The position numbers and the translations under genes are program-made. A stretch of DNA of 64,000 nucleotides from CALKJP01 sp046299555 (GTDB lineage Bacteria; Bacteroidota; Bacteroidia; JACCXN01). The stretch is from the NCBI GenBank assembly GCA_046299555.1, contig JBKBHS010000003.1, forward strand, positions 124,001-188,000, given 5' to 3'. Under the pieces are notes generated by a model, which saw only the letters and a list, made by a program, of their open reading frames with translations, did no database searches and had not been told where the DNA came from. Of this stretch, positions 8,168 to 17,265 are shown piece by piece. Positions within the stretch are counted from its first letter, which is position 1, and the number at the start of each line of letters is the position of its first letter.

Positions 8168-11011
8168 TTAAGTTGGTATTATTAATTCTACGCGTGTACC
8201 AATAGAATTATTATTTTCTACTAAGTCTGTAATATTTATATAAATAGGCTTACTTCGTTGTTTATTAATTAATTCTATTCTAGAATTTATAGCATTTGTT
8301 GCAAAAGATTCCGGTTTATCTTTTCTTCTTTCATTAAATTTTTGAGAGGCTTTGCGGCCAATTCCATTGTCTTCAATTAAAACAATTAAATTATTATTAT
8401 TCATTTTAAACACTATACTTAATTTTTTTTCGCCTTTTTTATTTAAAAGACCATGTTTAACTGCATTTTCAACAAAAGGTTGAATAATTAAAGCAGGAAT
8501 TTTCAGATAATCATTTACATCACTTGTTTTAATGATTTCAAAAGAAAATTCATCTCCAAATCGTAGTTTTTCTAAATCTAAATAGGTTTTTAATCCTTCA
8601 ATTTCTTCTTTTATTGTTATCTCTTGCTTATCAGACAAATTAAGCGTATTTCGCAAATGATCTGAAAATTTACTTATATATGTTCCTGCTTCATTAATTT
8701 TATTACTGTAAATAAGTCCTTGCAAAGAATTTAAAACATTATATAAAAAATGAGGATTCATTTGTGAACGCAATGCTGTTAATTGAGAAAGAATTAATTT
8801 TTCTTTAAATAGTTGTTGTTTTCTTAATCTATTTTTAGTTATTATATATGTTATATAAATTATTACAATGCCAATTATCACTTCTATAAAAATAAACCAC
8901 CATGTTAACCAAAATGGTTTTTTAATTTTAAATGGAAACTCAACCAAAACCTGATTTTCTGCAATAATTTGCAAATTATAATTGCCATGTTTAAGATTAT
9001 TAAATTTTAAATAATTTATTTGAGAAGGGATCTCATTCCAAACAGTATCCAAACCTTGCAATTTATATTTTAACAAAGTATTTTTAGAACGGTTATAAGA
9101 TAATAACTGAAAGGTAAATTGAGGCGAATTTCTAAAAAATGAAATCTCTTCATTGGGTTTAAACTCAATGTTACTTTCACAATAAGCTTTCGTGATAAAT
9201 AATGATGGAAATTGAAAATTAGAATTATTCGTGTTTGGAATTGTTAACACACCTTCATTGCTTAACAAAATAATTTTGTTGTCAGTTATATAAAAATCAT
9301 AAAATGTTAAATTATTTATTCCAAAGGCATTTGTTACTGAAAAAACATTATCATTTAATGTGCTAATTTTATCAAGTCCATTTTCTGTTAATACGTAAAC
9401 AAAATTAGAATCGACAAAAAGCTTTCTGCAAATATTTCCTGATAATCCATTTTGGGTAGTATAATGTTTCTTTATTGTTTTATGATTGAAATTATAAATA
9501 CCATTTTGAGTTGTCGCAATCCAAATTGAATTATTATAACCCTTTTTTAAATCAATGGCATAAATTGAGGAACCATCAATATCGTAAATTATTTTTTCTT
9601 TATTGGAAGTATAATGGTAAAGATTATCACTATAAGCTACATATAAACTAGAATCATTATCAGACAAAACTGCTCTTGAACGATGCTTTCTTATTTCATA
9701 TAATACTTTATTTCCTAAAGTAATAGATTGCAAATCGTTCAAATTAAAAATAGAATTTATATTATTTGATGGTATTATACCCGAAATACTATGTAATGCA
9801 AAATAGAGATTATTTAAACTATCAAACGAAATATTTTTACCATAGTAAAAGGAATTAAAATTTTTTGTTTTAACATCAAAATCTCCTATAGAAGTGTATA
9901 TCTTATCATCTGTTTTATGATAATAAAGAAATTCAATTTCTTTTCCTGTATTGGAATAATAACTGTTAAGTATTTTACCTGTAGTATCAATTAAATATAC
10001 ATTACCAATATTCGTTGCTAATAATAATTGTTGATTGTATGGGTAAACATGAGAATAAAAATGAGTATTATTTTGGGGCAATATAAACTTAACAGACAAA
10101 GAAGGTATTTTAATCAATCCATTATCAAGAGTTGAAATCCAATAGTTATTTTCTCTATCCTTTAGAATATCAGATGTTCTATAGTTTTCTGATATTATAA
10201 ATTTTTCTTTTCTATTTATATCTATCACATACATTCCTTTATTGGTAGATACTGCAATATTATTATTATCAACTGCAATAAAATTATTTACCTGAATTTG
10301 TGAAGGAAAATTTATAGATACAAAATGATTTAATACATTCTTTTTAAGAACATATATTTCTCCTTTACTACTGGCTTTTTCTACAAAATAAATTGCATTA
10401 TCTTGAACACAAATTCTAGTAAAATTAAATGGTAATTCGGCAATTTTTGTAATCTTTTCCTTTTCTACTTCATAAACACTACCATGTACATCAGCTACAA
10501 TTAGCTTGTTTTTATACACTGCAAATGTTTCTATATCCTTAATCTTACAAAACAAATTTACATTGAGCGTTTTATTATCAATCTCATAAATATTATTAAA
10601 TGCTGCAACATAAATTTTATTACCAATTGCTTTTAAATCAATTATTATATCTCCTTTCAAAAAGCTATCAAGCTTATCGAAATAAATCATTGTATCATTT
10701 TTGTAATAGAAAATTTGTTCCGAAAAATTTCTACACCACAAGGTATTATTATCGGTAATTACAATGCTGGAAATGCTATTTGATTTATGTTTATAAAATG
10801 GGATTTTTTTAAATTCAATACCGTTAAATGAATACATACCATACTGAGTACCTAAGAAAATTAAACCATTTTTATCGCTTGCTAAATCAAAAATCAAATC
10901 AGAGGGTAATCCTTTTTCTGTATTTAAATTTTGGTAATACAATTGTTGAGCAGAAATTTTAATAAAAACACTGCAACAGAAAAAAGAAATAAAAATTAAT
11001 CTCCAAAGCAT
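8168..11011 (-). CDS. Propeller-type sensor histidine kinase (LytS/His_kinase family)
   Basis: This 947-residue membrane sensor has a signal peptide (MLWRLIFISFFCCSVFIKISAQ). The periplasmic half (about 25-600) is built of two-component-regulator propeller blades, e.g. GLPSDLIFDLASDKNGLIFLG and GLSGNICRKLFVDSN. A Y_Y_Y-type Ig domain (about 610-695, ending HGNYNLQIIAEN) follows, then one membrane helix (about 700-726). The cytoplasmic part is a His_kinase/LytS module with phospho-histidine H754 in QMNPHFLYN and a HATPase domain (IQPFVENAVKHG, IEDNGIGRKAS). The architecture matches Bacteroidota kinases that sense external signals through a periplasmic propeller, here without a fused regulator. 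It lies 113 bp downstream of the symporter gene and runs straight into its LytTR regulator. The ligand is unknown. Confidence 0.94.
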   Translation of the reverse strand: MLWRLIFISFFCCSVFIKISAQQLYYQNLNTEKGLPSDLIFDLASDKNGLIFLGTQYGMYSFNGIEFKKIPFYKHKSNSISSIVITDNNTLWCRNFSEQIFYYKNDTMIYFDKLDSFLKGDIIIDLKAIGNKIYVAAFNNIYEIDNKTLNVNLFCKIKDIETFAVYKNKLIVADVHGSVYEVEKEKITKIAELPFNFTRICVQDNAIYFVEKASSKGEIYVLKKNVLNHFVSINFPSQIQVNNFIAVDNNNIAVSTNKGMYVIDINRKEKFIISENYRTSDILKDRENNYWISTLDNGLIKIPSLSVKFILPQNNTHFYSHVYPYNQQLLLATNIGNVYLIDTTGKILNSYYSNTGKEIEFLYYHKTDDKIYTSIGDFDVKTKNFNSFYYGKNISFDSLNNLYFALHSISGIIPSNNINSIFNLNDLQSITLGNKVLYEIRKHRSRAVLSDNDSSLYVAYSDNLYHYTSNKEKIIYDIDGSSIYAIDLKKGYNNSIWIATTQNGIYNFNHKTIKKHYTTQNGLSGNICRKLFVDSNFVYVLTENGLDKISTLNDNVFSVTNAFGINNLTFYDFYITDNKIILLSNEGVLTIPNTNNSNFQFPSLFITKAYCESNIEFKPNEEISFFRNSPQFTFQLLSYNRSKNTLLKYKLQGLDTVWNEIPSQINYLKFNNLKHGNYNLQIIAENQVLVEFPFKIKKPFWLTWWFIFIEVIIGIVIIYITYIITKNRLRKQQLFKEKLILSQLTALRSQMNPHFLYNVLNSLQGLIYSNKINEAGTYISKFSDHLRNTLNLSDKQEITIKEEIEGLKTYLDLEKLRFGDEFSFEIIKTSDVNDYLKIPALIIQPFVENAVKHGLLNKKGEKKLSIVFKMNNNNLIVLIEDNGIGRKASQKFNERRKDKPESFATNAINSRIELINKQRSKPIYINITDLVENNNSIGTRVELIIPT

Positions 11012-11124
11012 TTATAAAACAAATGTATTAAAAGCAATTACTATATTATAAAAGATTTAAGGTATTTAGCGAATTGAGTATTTTATTTAATAAAAACAGG
11101 CTCTCATTAATTTAAAATGGCTTA

Positions 11125-12813
11125 TTAATTAACATCTTTAAATAAGAATGCTAGTAGAAGAGATATAAATACCACCATTAAACAGCCTATTAAGTTAAGC
11201 CACAAAAAAGCAACAGAATCAAATATAAACATAGCTATTACAAATATTTCTGCCAAAATAGCCGCATAAAACACAGCTGTTCCTTGAACTTTTTTAAAGA
11301 AGAATGCCACTAAGAATACTCCCAAAATAGTTCCATAAAAGAGCGAGCCCAAAATATTTACTGCTTCAATTAAGCTTCCTAATTGATTTGCAAACATAGC
11401 TACTGCAATAGCAAGTATTCCCCATATTACAGTACCTATTTTTGAAGCTTTTAAATAATGTTCATCGCTAGCATTTTTATTAAAACTACGTTTGTAAATA
11501 TCTACAATACTAGTTGAAGCCAGCGCATTTAATTCTGATGCCGTACTACTCCAAGATGCCGAAAAAATTACGGCAATCAATAATCCAATTAATCCTGCGG
11601 GCAAATAGTTTATAACAAAATTCAGAAAAATATAATTGGTATCATTGGTATCGGCTGTGCTATCCGCTTGTTTAATAATAGCAATACCTTCATTGCGCAA
11701 ATCTTTTTGCTGTTGATTTAATTCTTTTAATTTTTTTTGATACTCTTTAATTGACTGTTTGTTATTTTCATCAATTGCTTGCAATAAATTAAAAGCTGTA
11801 ACAGATTTAATTTCAGATAAGGAATTGTATTGTTCTTCTACAGAAATATAATTTGCTGCCAATTCGGATGATTTTACTTTTTGTACCTGTGCATCGTTAA
11901 AAAACAAAGGCGATGGAGTAAACTGATAAAAAGTAAATAATAAGGCTCCAATTAAAAGAATTAAAAACTGCATTGGAATTTTTACTATTCCATTCATCAA
12001 TAAAGCAAGACGACTTTGTGCAACTGACTTTCCGGATAAATACCTCCCCACCTGCGACTGATCTGTTCCGAAATAAGATAAGGCTAAAAAGAATCCACCT
12101 ATTAAACCACTCCAGATATTATATCTATCACTCCAATCGACATTAAATGTAATTACATTTAATCGATCCATTTTACCAGCAATATGCAAGGCATCTACAA
12201 ATCCAATTTCATCCGGCATTAATCGCACCACCATAACACCGGCAATAAACATTCCTATAATAATTATCAGCATTTGTTGCATTTGAGTGTACGATACGGC
12301 TTTGGTTCCTCCTGCAACTGTGTAAATAATTACAAGCCCACCCATAATAAGGTTAGTGAGATAAATATTCCATCCTAATAAGGATGATAAAATTATGGCA
12401 GGGGCATAAATGGTTAACCCGGCAGCTAAGCCTCTTTGAATTAAAAATAAAAGTGCGGTAAATGTTCTTGTTTTTAAATCAAATCTGTTTTCTAAAAACT
12501 CATAAGCAGTATATACTTTTAGTTTATGAAATCGCGGAAGAAAAAAAATAGAAATAACTATCATGGCCAATGGCAAGCCAAAATAAAACTGCACAAAACG
12601 CATTCCATCTGTAAATGCTTGCCCGGGTGCAGACAGGAATGTAATAGCGCTTGCCTGTGTAGCCATTACAGAAAACAAAACACTGTACCAAGGCATGGAT
12701 TGATTGGCTAATAAATATCCTTCAATATTTTTTTGACCACGACTACGATAAATGCCATAAACAATTATGGCAAGCAAGGTAGAAGATAATACCAACCAAT
12801 CAATCCAACTCAT
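11125..12813 (-). CDS. Sodium:solute symporter (SSS family)
   Basis: This 562-residue multi-span membrane protein belongs to the SSS family. Visible hallmarks are the N-terminal helix (WIDWLVLSSTLLAIIVYGIY), then EGYLLANQSMPWYSVLFSVMATQASAIT, GLPLAMIVISIFFLPRFHKL and YTVAGGTKAVSYTQMQQ. Around residues 315-385 a long soluble, coiled-coil-like insertion (QKVKSSELAANYISVEEQYN onward) sits between helices. The next helices contain FSASWSSTASELNALASTSI. Start and stop overlap the small membrane protein as ATGA, so the two are translationally coupled. The PIG-L deacetylase lies directly upstream. The coupled organic solute is not deducible; the deacetylase context suggests a sugar or amino-sugar derivative, which is inference. 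Confidence 0.93.
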   Translation of the reverse strand: MSWIDWLVLSSTLLAIIVYGIYRSRGQKNIEGYLLANQSMPWYSVLFSVMATQASAITFLSAPGQAFTDGMRFVQFYFGLPLAMIVISIFFLPRFHKLKVYTAYEFLENRFDLKTRTFTALLFLIQRGLAAGLTIYAPAIILSSLLGWNIYLTNLIMGGLVIIYTVAGGTKAVSYTQMQQMLIIIIGMFIAGVMVVRLMPDEIGFVDALHIAGKMDRLNVITFNVDWSDRYNIWSGLIGGFFLALSYFGTDQSQVGRYLSGKSVAQSRLALLMNGIVKIPMQFLILLIGALLFTFYQFTPSPLFFNDAQVQKVKSSELAANYISVEEQYNSLSEIKSVTAFNLLQAIDENNKQSIKEYQKKLKELNQQQKDLRNEGIAIIKQADSTADTNDTNYIFLNFVINYLPAGLIGLLIAVIFSASWSSTASELNALASTSIVDIYKRSFNKNASDEHYLKASKIGTVIWGILAIAVAMFANQLGSLIEAVNILGSLFYGTILGVFLVAFFFKKVQGTAVFYAAILAEIFVIAMFIFDSVAFLWLNLIGCLMVVFISLLLAFLFKDVN

Positions 12814-12935
12814 TCAAATAATTTTGTAAAAAAATAAAATGCAATGATTAAAAAAAGCAATACAAAAATTACAAATGCATAAAATGCATTCCAACTTCCG
12901 AACAAAGGCGATTTTTCATCTTCGTTATTTTGCAC
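12810..12935 (-). CDS. 41-residue single-span membrane protein, probable symporter partner
   Basis: A short frame begins with GTG at 12935 and ends in TGA at 12810-12812. It reads MQNNEDEKSPLFGSWNAF, then a 20-residue hydrophobic helix (YAFVIFVLLFLIIAFYFFTK), then LFE. An AAGGG motif sits 4 bp before the GTG. The start lies 11 bases inside the end of the deacetylase gene and the stop overlaps the symporter ATG as ATGA, so the reading frame is locked on both sides. A hydrophilic N-tail plus one membrane helix resembles the small accessory subunits found next to some SSS symporters. The family relationship is inference; I recognise no named family. Confidence 0.78.
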   Translation of the reverse strand: MQNNEDEKSPLFGSWNAFYAFVIFVLLFLIIAFYFFTKLFE

Positions 12936-15447
12936 TTTTCCCTTCAATTAAGTTTATAAATAATCGTATTGCTCCGGGCACTCCTGCAGGTAACTGCCTG
13001 AAAAAAGAAAGGCCTGTATAAATGTATATTCCTTTTCCATACTGTGTATAAATTAAATTCCCCGAACCAATATTTTCACCGCTATCGCTCATGCTTAAAA
13101 GACTTTGATAATTCTCATTAAAATCTTTAACAAAATACAAACCGCGTTCTTGCACCCAATTATCAAAATCTTTTTCGGTAATCTTATTTGGCGAATTCAA
13201 TAAAAAATGCTCAGGATACATCATGGTAACTTTTGCATCTTCTTCTGTTACACGCTCTCTCGAAATACTAAATGGATAAGGTCCAAGCTTATTTGTTACC
13301 AAATTATTACTGGTATTGTATTGTATAATTAATCTCCCACCATTGTATGCATAATCAAATAATTTTTCATTCAAATATTTCAGATACTTTTCTGTATTAA
13401 ATGTTCTAACACCACATATAATAGCTTTGAATTGCTGAAGGTTACTTGATAATAAATCGTTTTCTGTTAAAAGTGTAACGTCATATCCCAATTGAGCTAA
13501 TACATCAGGCACTTTGTCTCCGGCTCCACTTATATAGCCAATTTTACCGGATACAGGTTTTAAATCAATAACAGAAAAGGTAGTTCTTGCTTCATAAAAC
13601 AATAATTGCTCAGGAATATGATCGTAATTAATTTTCTTAAAAGAGTAGTAATAAACCTGATCATTAACTTTCACTTCTATACCTGCATTATCCATTGTAT
13701 TTACTTTAGAAGGAGCAGTAATTAAAAATTCTATTTCTTTTTCTTCTCCGCTTATTTTTAATTGAACAGTTTGCATGGCAGGTTCGCAAATCCAACTTTT
13801 ATCAGGTAGTAACAATTTAATTTCTGCTACTACATTCTCTTTAAATCCTTTTACACGTAGTTTAATTTTCTTTTTTTCTAAAGGTCTAAATAAATACGCA
13901 TCCTGAACAAAACTTACAGTAGCAGACGGTGCAATTACTAAAGGTTGATAAAGTTCTCCAATAGATGGGTCAACTTGCTTATATTGAATTTGCTTATCTA
14001 TTTTTAATTGTAAGCCATTTATTGTTAACCAAAACGAAACTTGCGTTTCTCTTCTTATTTCGGGCATTAATGGATCTAAATTTTTAATCCATTCAAATTT
14101 TTCTTTTGGAATTATTTTATCGGCATTGAGGTATTGTGTAAAATATGGAATAGAAATATTAATATTATCATTTTTAGCATCTACGACAAATTTCAATGTT
14201 TCAACATAGAGTTTATTATTCTCTAACTTTTTATTCAAACTATGATTTATACTGTAATGATTCATTTCAAGCCTGTCCAATTGAATTTCTATACCTGAGC
14301 GATTAATTACATTTAACTTTATTTGTAAACTATCTCCAACAGCCTTGTATGGCAAAGGAGCTAATGCATCTATAAATAATCCCGAACAAGCAATTATCAA
14401 CTCCTTAATTTCAATAAGCTTATAACTTAATTGTGTTCTGTTTTCAGGCTGCGCAATAAAAAGTGTTTCTACTTCTTTATATAAATCGCACAATGCCGGA
14501 ACACTTGCTTCAGGTTTAAGAGGATTAAACGATGCATTAAGTTTATCAATCAAGCCTTGTACTTTTTCGCTTCCTTTTATTCGCTTCCATGAAATTTCAA
14601 CACCATCCAATAAATCATTTTGGGGCTCAGTACCTTTTAATGTTTTAAAATATTCCCATTGTTCACCTCTTCTTCTTTCTGAACCAAATCCTTGACTTCT
14701 ATGCTGCGAACGACTTTCAGAAGCTATTTCTCCATAGCTTTTTCCCAATAAAGGATTATAGCCACCTACATCAATTTTAAATTGATTTTCAGAAGTGGTA
14801 TTATTCGAACCAAAATTAAAGGTGTTCCATAATAATCGCTTAGGCTGCCACACAGCGAGATTGTATTGCTTTGAAATTTCTGAAAAAGCATTTGCATCGC
14901 CTGCTAATTCATACGCTTCTTCAGCCAGTATAGCGCTTGCTGTATGATGTCCATGTCCGCCTTCTCCGGTTGTTGGAAATCTGCAAATGATTACATCGGG
15001 TTTTAAAATTCGAATTAATACCACTACATCTTGAAGAACTTCCTGCTTATTCCAAAATTTAAAAGTTTCCTCAGGAGTTTTGGAATAACCAAAATCATAG
15101 GCACGCGAAAAATATTGCTCAGCACCATCAATTGCTCTGGCTGCTAGTAATTCCTGTGTACGGATAATTCCCAAATCTACTCCTTGTTCGTTGCCAATTA
15201 AGTTTTGTCCGCCATCACCTCTGGTTAAAGAAAGATAAACTGTTCTATATCCTTTTTCTTTAGTGAGATAAGAAATTAAACGCGTATTTTCATCATCCGG
15301 ATGCGCAGCAATGTATAACACCGTAGCCAGATTATTTAACTTTTTTAAACGATGCTGAATTTCGGAAGAACTAAAATTTGCTTGATATTGAGCAAAAAGG
15401 GAAAATGAAAATAAATAAGTAAATAGATAAACTAATAATTGTTTCAT
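12925..15447 (-). CDS. Secreted PIG-L family deacetylase with C-terminal glutamine-amidotransferase-like domain
   Basis: This 840-residue protein has a signal peptide (MKQLLVYLFTYLFSFSLFAQ). A PIG-L/LmbE domain at about 40-270 carries the metal-binding AHPDDE (48-53) and the second histidine motif GEGGHGHHTASA. PIG-L proteins hydrolyse N-acetyl groups from sugars using zinc. The middle (about 350-640) is beta-rich and Ig-like. Residues about 655-835 (GKIGYISGAGDKVPDVLAQLGYDVTLL, GGRLIIQYNT, YGKGIYIYTGLSFFRQL) look like a class I glutamine-amidotransferase/ThuA-like fold without an obvious catalytic Cys. The gene overlaps the 41-residue membrane protein and precedes the symporter. Inferred role: periplasmic or outer-surface deacetylation feeding the symporter; the true substrate is unknown. 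Confidence 0.9.
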   Translation of the reverse strand: MKQLLVYLFTYLFSFSLFAQYQANFSSSEIQHRLKKLNNLATVLYIAAHPDDENTRLISYLTKEKGYRTVYLSLTRGDGGQNLIGNEQGVDLGIIRTQELLAARAIDGAEQYFSRAYDFGYSKTPEETFKFWNKQEVLQDVVVLIRILKPDVIICRFPTTGEGGHGHHTASAILAEEAYELAGDANAFSEISKQYNLAVWQPKRLLWNTFNFGSNNTTSENQFKIDVGGYNPLLGKSYGEIASESRSQHRSQGFGSERRRGEQWEYFKTLKGTEPQNDLLDGVEISWKRIKGSEKVQGLIDKLNASFNPLKPEASVPALCDLYKEVETLFIAQPENRTQLSYKLIEIKELIIACSGLFIDALAPLPYKAVGDSLQIKLNVINRSGIEIQLDRLEMNHYSINHSLNKKLENNKLYVETLKFVVDAKNDNINISIPYFTQYLNADKIIPKEKFEWIKNLDPLMPEIRRETQVSFWLTINGLQLKIDKQIQYKQVDPSIGELYQPLVIAPSATVSFVQDAYLFRPLEKKKIKLRVKGFKENVVAEIKLLLPDKSWICEPAMQTVQLKISGEEKEIEFLITAPSKVNTMDNAGIEVKVNDQVYYYSFKKINYDHIPEQLLFYEARTTFSVIDLKPVSGKIGYISGAGDKVPDVLAQLGYDVTLLTENDLLSSNLQQFKAIICGVRTFNTEKYLKYLNEKLFDYAYNGGRLIIQYNTSNNLVTNKLGPYPFSISRERVTEEDAKVTMMYPEHFLLNSPNKITEKDFDNWVQERGLYFVKDFNENYQSLLSMSDSGENIGSGNLIYTQYGKGIYIYTGLSFFRQLPAGVPGAIRLFINLIEGKSAK

Positions 15448-15740
15448 GGAACTTTAATGAGTGCTTAAAGATAACAATTCTCATATTCTTTGGTTTAAGG
15501 CAGATTTTAATTAAAGAAAATGAGTTAGCTCTAAATAATACAACTTTCTTTTGCTTGCCCAAAAGAAAGTTGCAAAGAAAAAGGCACCACAAAAACCAAC
15601 CGAAAGATTTTGTTTATCACACACTCACATCATCTATAGCCACAAAACTTTCGGTTCGCACTTTTTGTGGACATCCAGCGCACTTTTAAAACTAATTATC
15701 TTTTCACTTATTTTAAAAAACCTTCCAAATAAACAAAAAT
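15448..15740. other. Non-coding gap with a strong hairpin
   Basis: Between the deacetylase and ssb there is a 346-bp stretch without a convincing gene. It contains CAACTTTCTTTTG (15541-15553) and its perfect 13-bp inverted partner (15560-15572) around a 6-base loop. Short frames cross it on both strands but have no domain-like composition and one overlaps the deacetylase start. The hairpin and the following lysine-rich pseudo-coding stretch look like a dispersed intergenic element; that is inference. Confidence 0.4.
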
Positions 15741-15741
15741 G

Positions 15742-15769
15742 AAAACCCCTCTCATTTGGGAGAGGGGTT
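15742..15769 (-). terminator. Rho-independent terminator of ssb
   Basis: AACCCCTCTC (15744-15753) pairs with GAGAGGGGTT (15760-15769) around a 6-base loop. In the minus direction the stem is followed by a T-rich tract (TTTTCATTTTTGTTT). It lies 25 bp after the ssb stop. Confidence 0.75.
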
Positions 15770-15793
15770 AAATAGTGCAAACAACAAATTAAA

Positions 15794-16138
15794 CTATGAT
15801 TCTTTTTTGCTACCTAACAATAAAAACTCGCTGATTACAATTTCGGTTACATATCGTTTATTGCCACTTTTATCTTCGTAGCTTTTGTTTACCAGTTTGC
15901 CTTCAACGGCTACTTCTACACCTTTTTTAAGATATTTTTCAACTTTTTCGGCAGTTTTGCCCCAGGCTACCAAATTATGCCACTGCGTGTCTGTAACTTT
16001 TTCGCCTGCATTGTTGTAATAACTTTCATTAGTTGCCAGTGAGAATTTTGCTAATTTCTGACCTTGCTGCAAATTCATTACTTCAGGGTTTACACCTAAA
16101 TTACCAATTAACTGAACTTTGTTTCTCATGCTTTTCAT
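15794..16138 (-). CDS. ssb: Single-stranded DNA-binding protein
   Basis: This 114-residue protein consists of one OB fold: NKVQLIGNLGVNPEV, KLAKFSLATNESY, TQWHNLVAWGKTAEKVEKYLKKG, VAVEGKLVNKSYEDKSGNKR. It binds single-stranded DNA in replication and repair, normally as a tetramer. It is the short form and lacks the acidic DDIPF-type tail that recruits partner proteins, ending in LLLGSKKES instead. Bacteroidota often carry such short paralogs, so a longer main SSB may exist elsewhere. An alternative start is the ATG at 16129 (MRNKVQ). It is a monocistronic gene with its own terminator. Confidence 0.93.
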   Translation of the reverse strand: MKSMRNKVQLIGNLGVNPEVMNLQQGQKLAKFSLATNESYYNNAGEKVTDTQWHNLVAWGKTAEKVEKYLKKGVEVAVEGKLVNKSYEDKSGNKRYVTEIVISEFLLLGSKKES

Positions 16139-16304
16139 ACGCTTATAATTTTTAGTTAAACATTTTTTGGCGTTCCATTTTCAGAACGATGATGCAAAGT
16201 AACAAGCGCTGAAAAAGCTTATTCGTCTTTTGGTCGTTTACTTTCGTTTATTTATATTTGTTTATAATTGTAATTATTTGTAAACGGCTTTGAAATAACT
16301 AAAC

Positions 16305-16751
16305 ATGATTAAAATCTTTAATAAAAAACATAAATACGAAATTTTAATTGATGAAGGAAATGAGAATGTAATTTATACTCCAAAATTATATGATGAGGAA
16401 AACCCACATATTCTAATTGAACTTCACAATATAAATTTTTTCAAACATGCCGAGAACTGCAAAGATTGCGATTCGTTTTTAAAAGCATTTGGTACCAACT
16501 CTAATGATTGGTATATAGATCTTAATGGTAGAATTGAAAGATTAGATTTGAGAAATTTTGGCAACAAGTACAATAATAATAATGCAAAAAGTATTATCTC
16601 AAATTTTTTTGAAGGGACAAAACTTAAATTAAAAATTGATACTGATTCCGTAGAAAGTTTAATGCAAGAATTAATTATCAATGAAGAAAATGAAGAATAC
16701 GAAACATGTGCATTTATAAGAGATAAAATAAACAATATTAAAAACCAATAA
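16305..16751 (+). CDS. Hypothetical protein with C-terminal UVR motif
   Basis: This 148-residue soluble protein has no signal peptide. The N-terminal 100 residues are not recognised; two cysteines occur as CKDCDSF. The last 35 residues (SVESLMQELIINEENEEYET then CAFIRDKINNIK) match the UVR helical-hairpin motif of UvrB/UvrC and of McsA-like proteins, a protein-protein contact element. The stop codon TAA overlaps the ATA that begins the next reading frame. Together with that zinc-ribbon neighbour it forms a two-gene unit. A role in DNA or protein quality control is only suggested by the UVR motif. Confidence 0.75.
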   Translation: MIKIFNKKHKYEILIDEGNENVIYTPKLYDEENPHILIELHNINFFKHAENCKDCDSFLKAFGTNSNDWYIDLNGRIERLDLRNFGNKYNNNNAKSIISNFFEGTKLKLKIDTDSVESLMQELIINEENEEYETCAFIRDKINNIKNQ

Positions 16752-17098
16752 AAAAACCATGCTTAGAATGCGGTGAAGAATTTTCAGGAAGATCGGATAA
16801 ACGCTTTTGTTCTGATGCCTGCCGCAATGCTTACAATAATAAATTAAACAGCGATGCCAATAACCACATGCGCAACGTAAATAATATTTTACGCAAAAAC
16901 AGACGCATTTTGGAATCGAAATTTAATGGCGAAAAAAGCAAAGTATTGCGAGATACTTTAGTAAAAGAAGGTTTTGACTTTAATTACTTTACCAATATTT
17001 ACACTACTCAAAAAGGAGTTAACTATTACTACTGCTACGAAATGGGCTACCTTCCACTAGAACACAATTATATTTTAATAGTTAAAAAAGAGTTTTAG
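16748..17098 (+). CDS. Zinc-ribbon protein, apparent ATA start overlapping upstream stop
   Basis: Coding sequence clearly extends upstream of the first ATG (16868). The same frame reads KKPCLECGEEFSGRSDKRFC, then SDACRNAYNNKLNS, a two-CxxC zinc ribbon, and opens just after a TAA at 16739. The only initiation-like codon before the zinc ribbon is ATA at 16748, which gives a 116-residue protein and overlaps the previous gene's stop as ATAA. An ancestral ATGA overlap changed by one G-to-A substitution would give this arrangement and still stop the upstream gene. Residues 40-70 are basic (NILRKNRRILESK); the rest is a small alpha/beta domain. Family function is unknown. If ATA is not used, translation would start at 16868 and lose the zinc ribbon. 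Confidence 0.72.
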   Translation: MKKPCLECGEEFSGRSDKRFCSDACRNAYNNKLNSDANNHMRNVNNILRKNRRILESKFNGEKSKVLRDTLVKEGFDFNYFTNIYTTQKGVNYYYCYEMGYLPLEHNYILIVKKEF

Positions 17099-17265
17099 TT
17101 GGCAATTTAATAGTATAATGTGTTCAGAATTTGAGATTGTGCTGTACATAAAACAATCAATCTCCATTAATTTCAAATGGTTTCTATTAAATCTCAATAA
17201 ACTAATTTACTACCAACGCCTTAATCTATTTACTATCGACTTACGACTAATAACTTATGCCTATT

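Noticed and set aside
11065..11094. LytTR-like repeat before the first kinase as a separate site
   Set aside because: Only TTTAGCGAA/TTTAATAAA in very AT-rich DNA. It is kept as a remark under the 7351 finding, not as its own feature.
15371..15742. Small frames on both strands around the 15.5-kb hairpin
   Set aside because: One overlaps the deacetylase start, the other is Lys-rich and has no domain, start signal or neighbour support.
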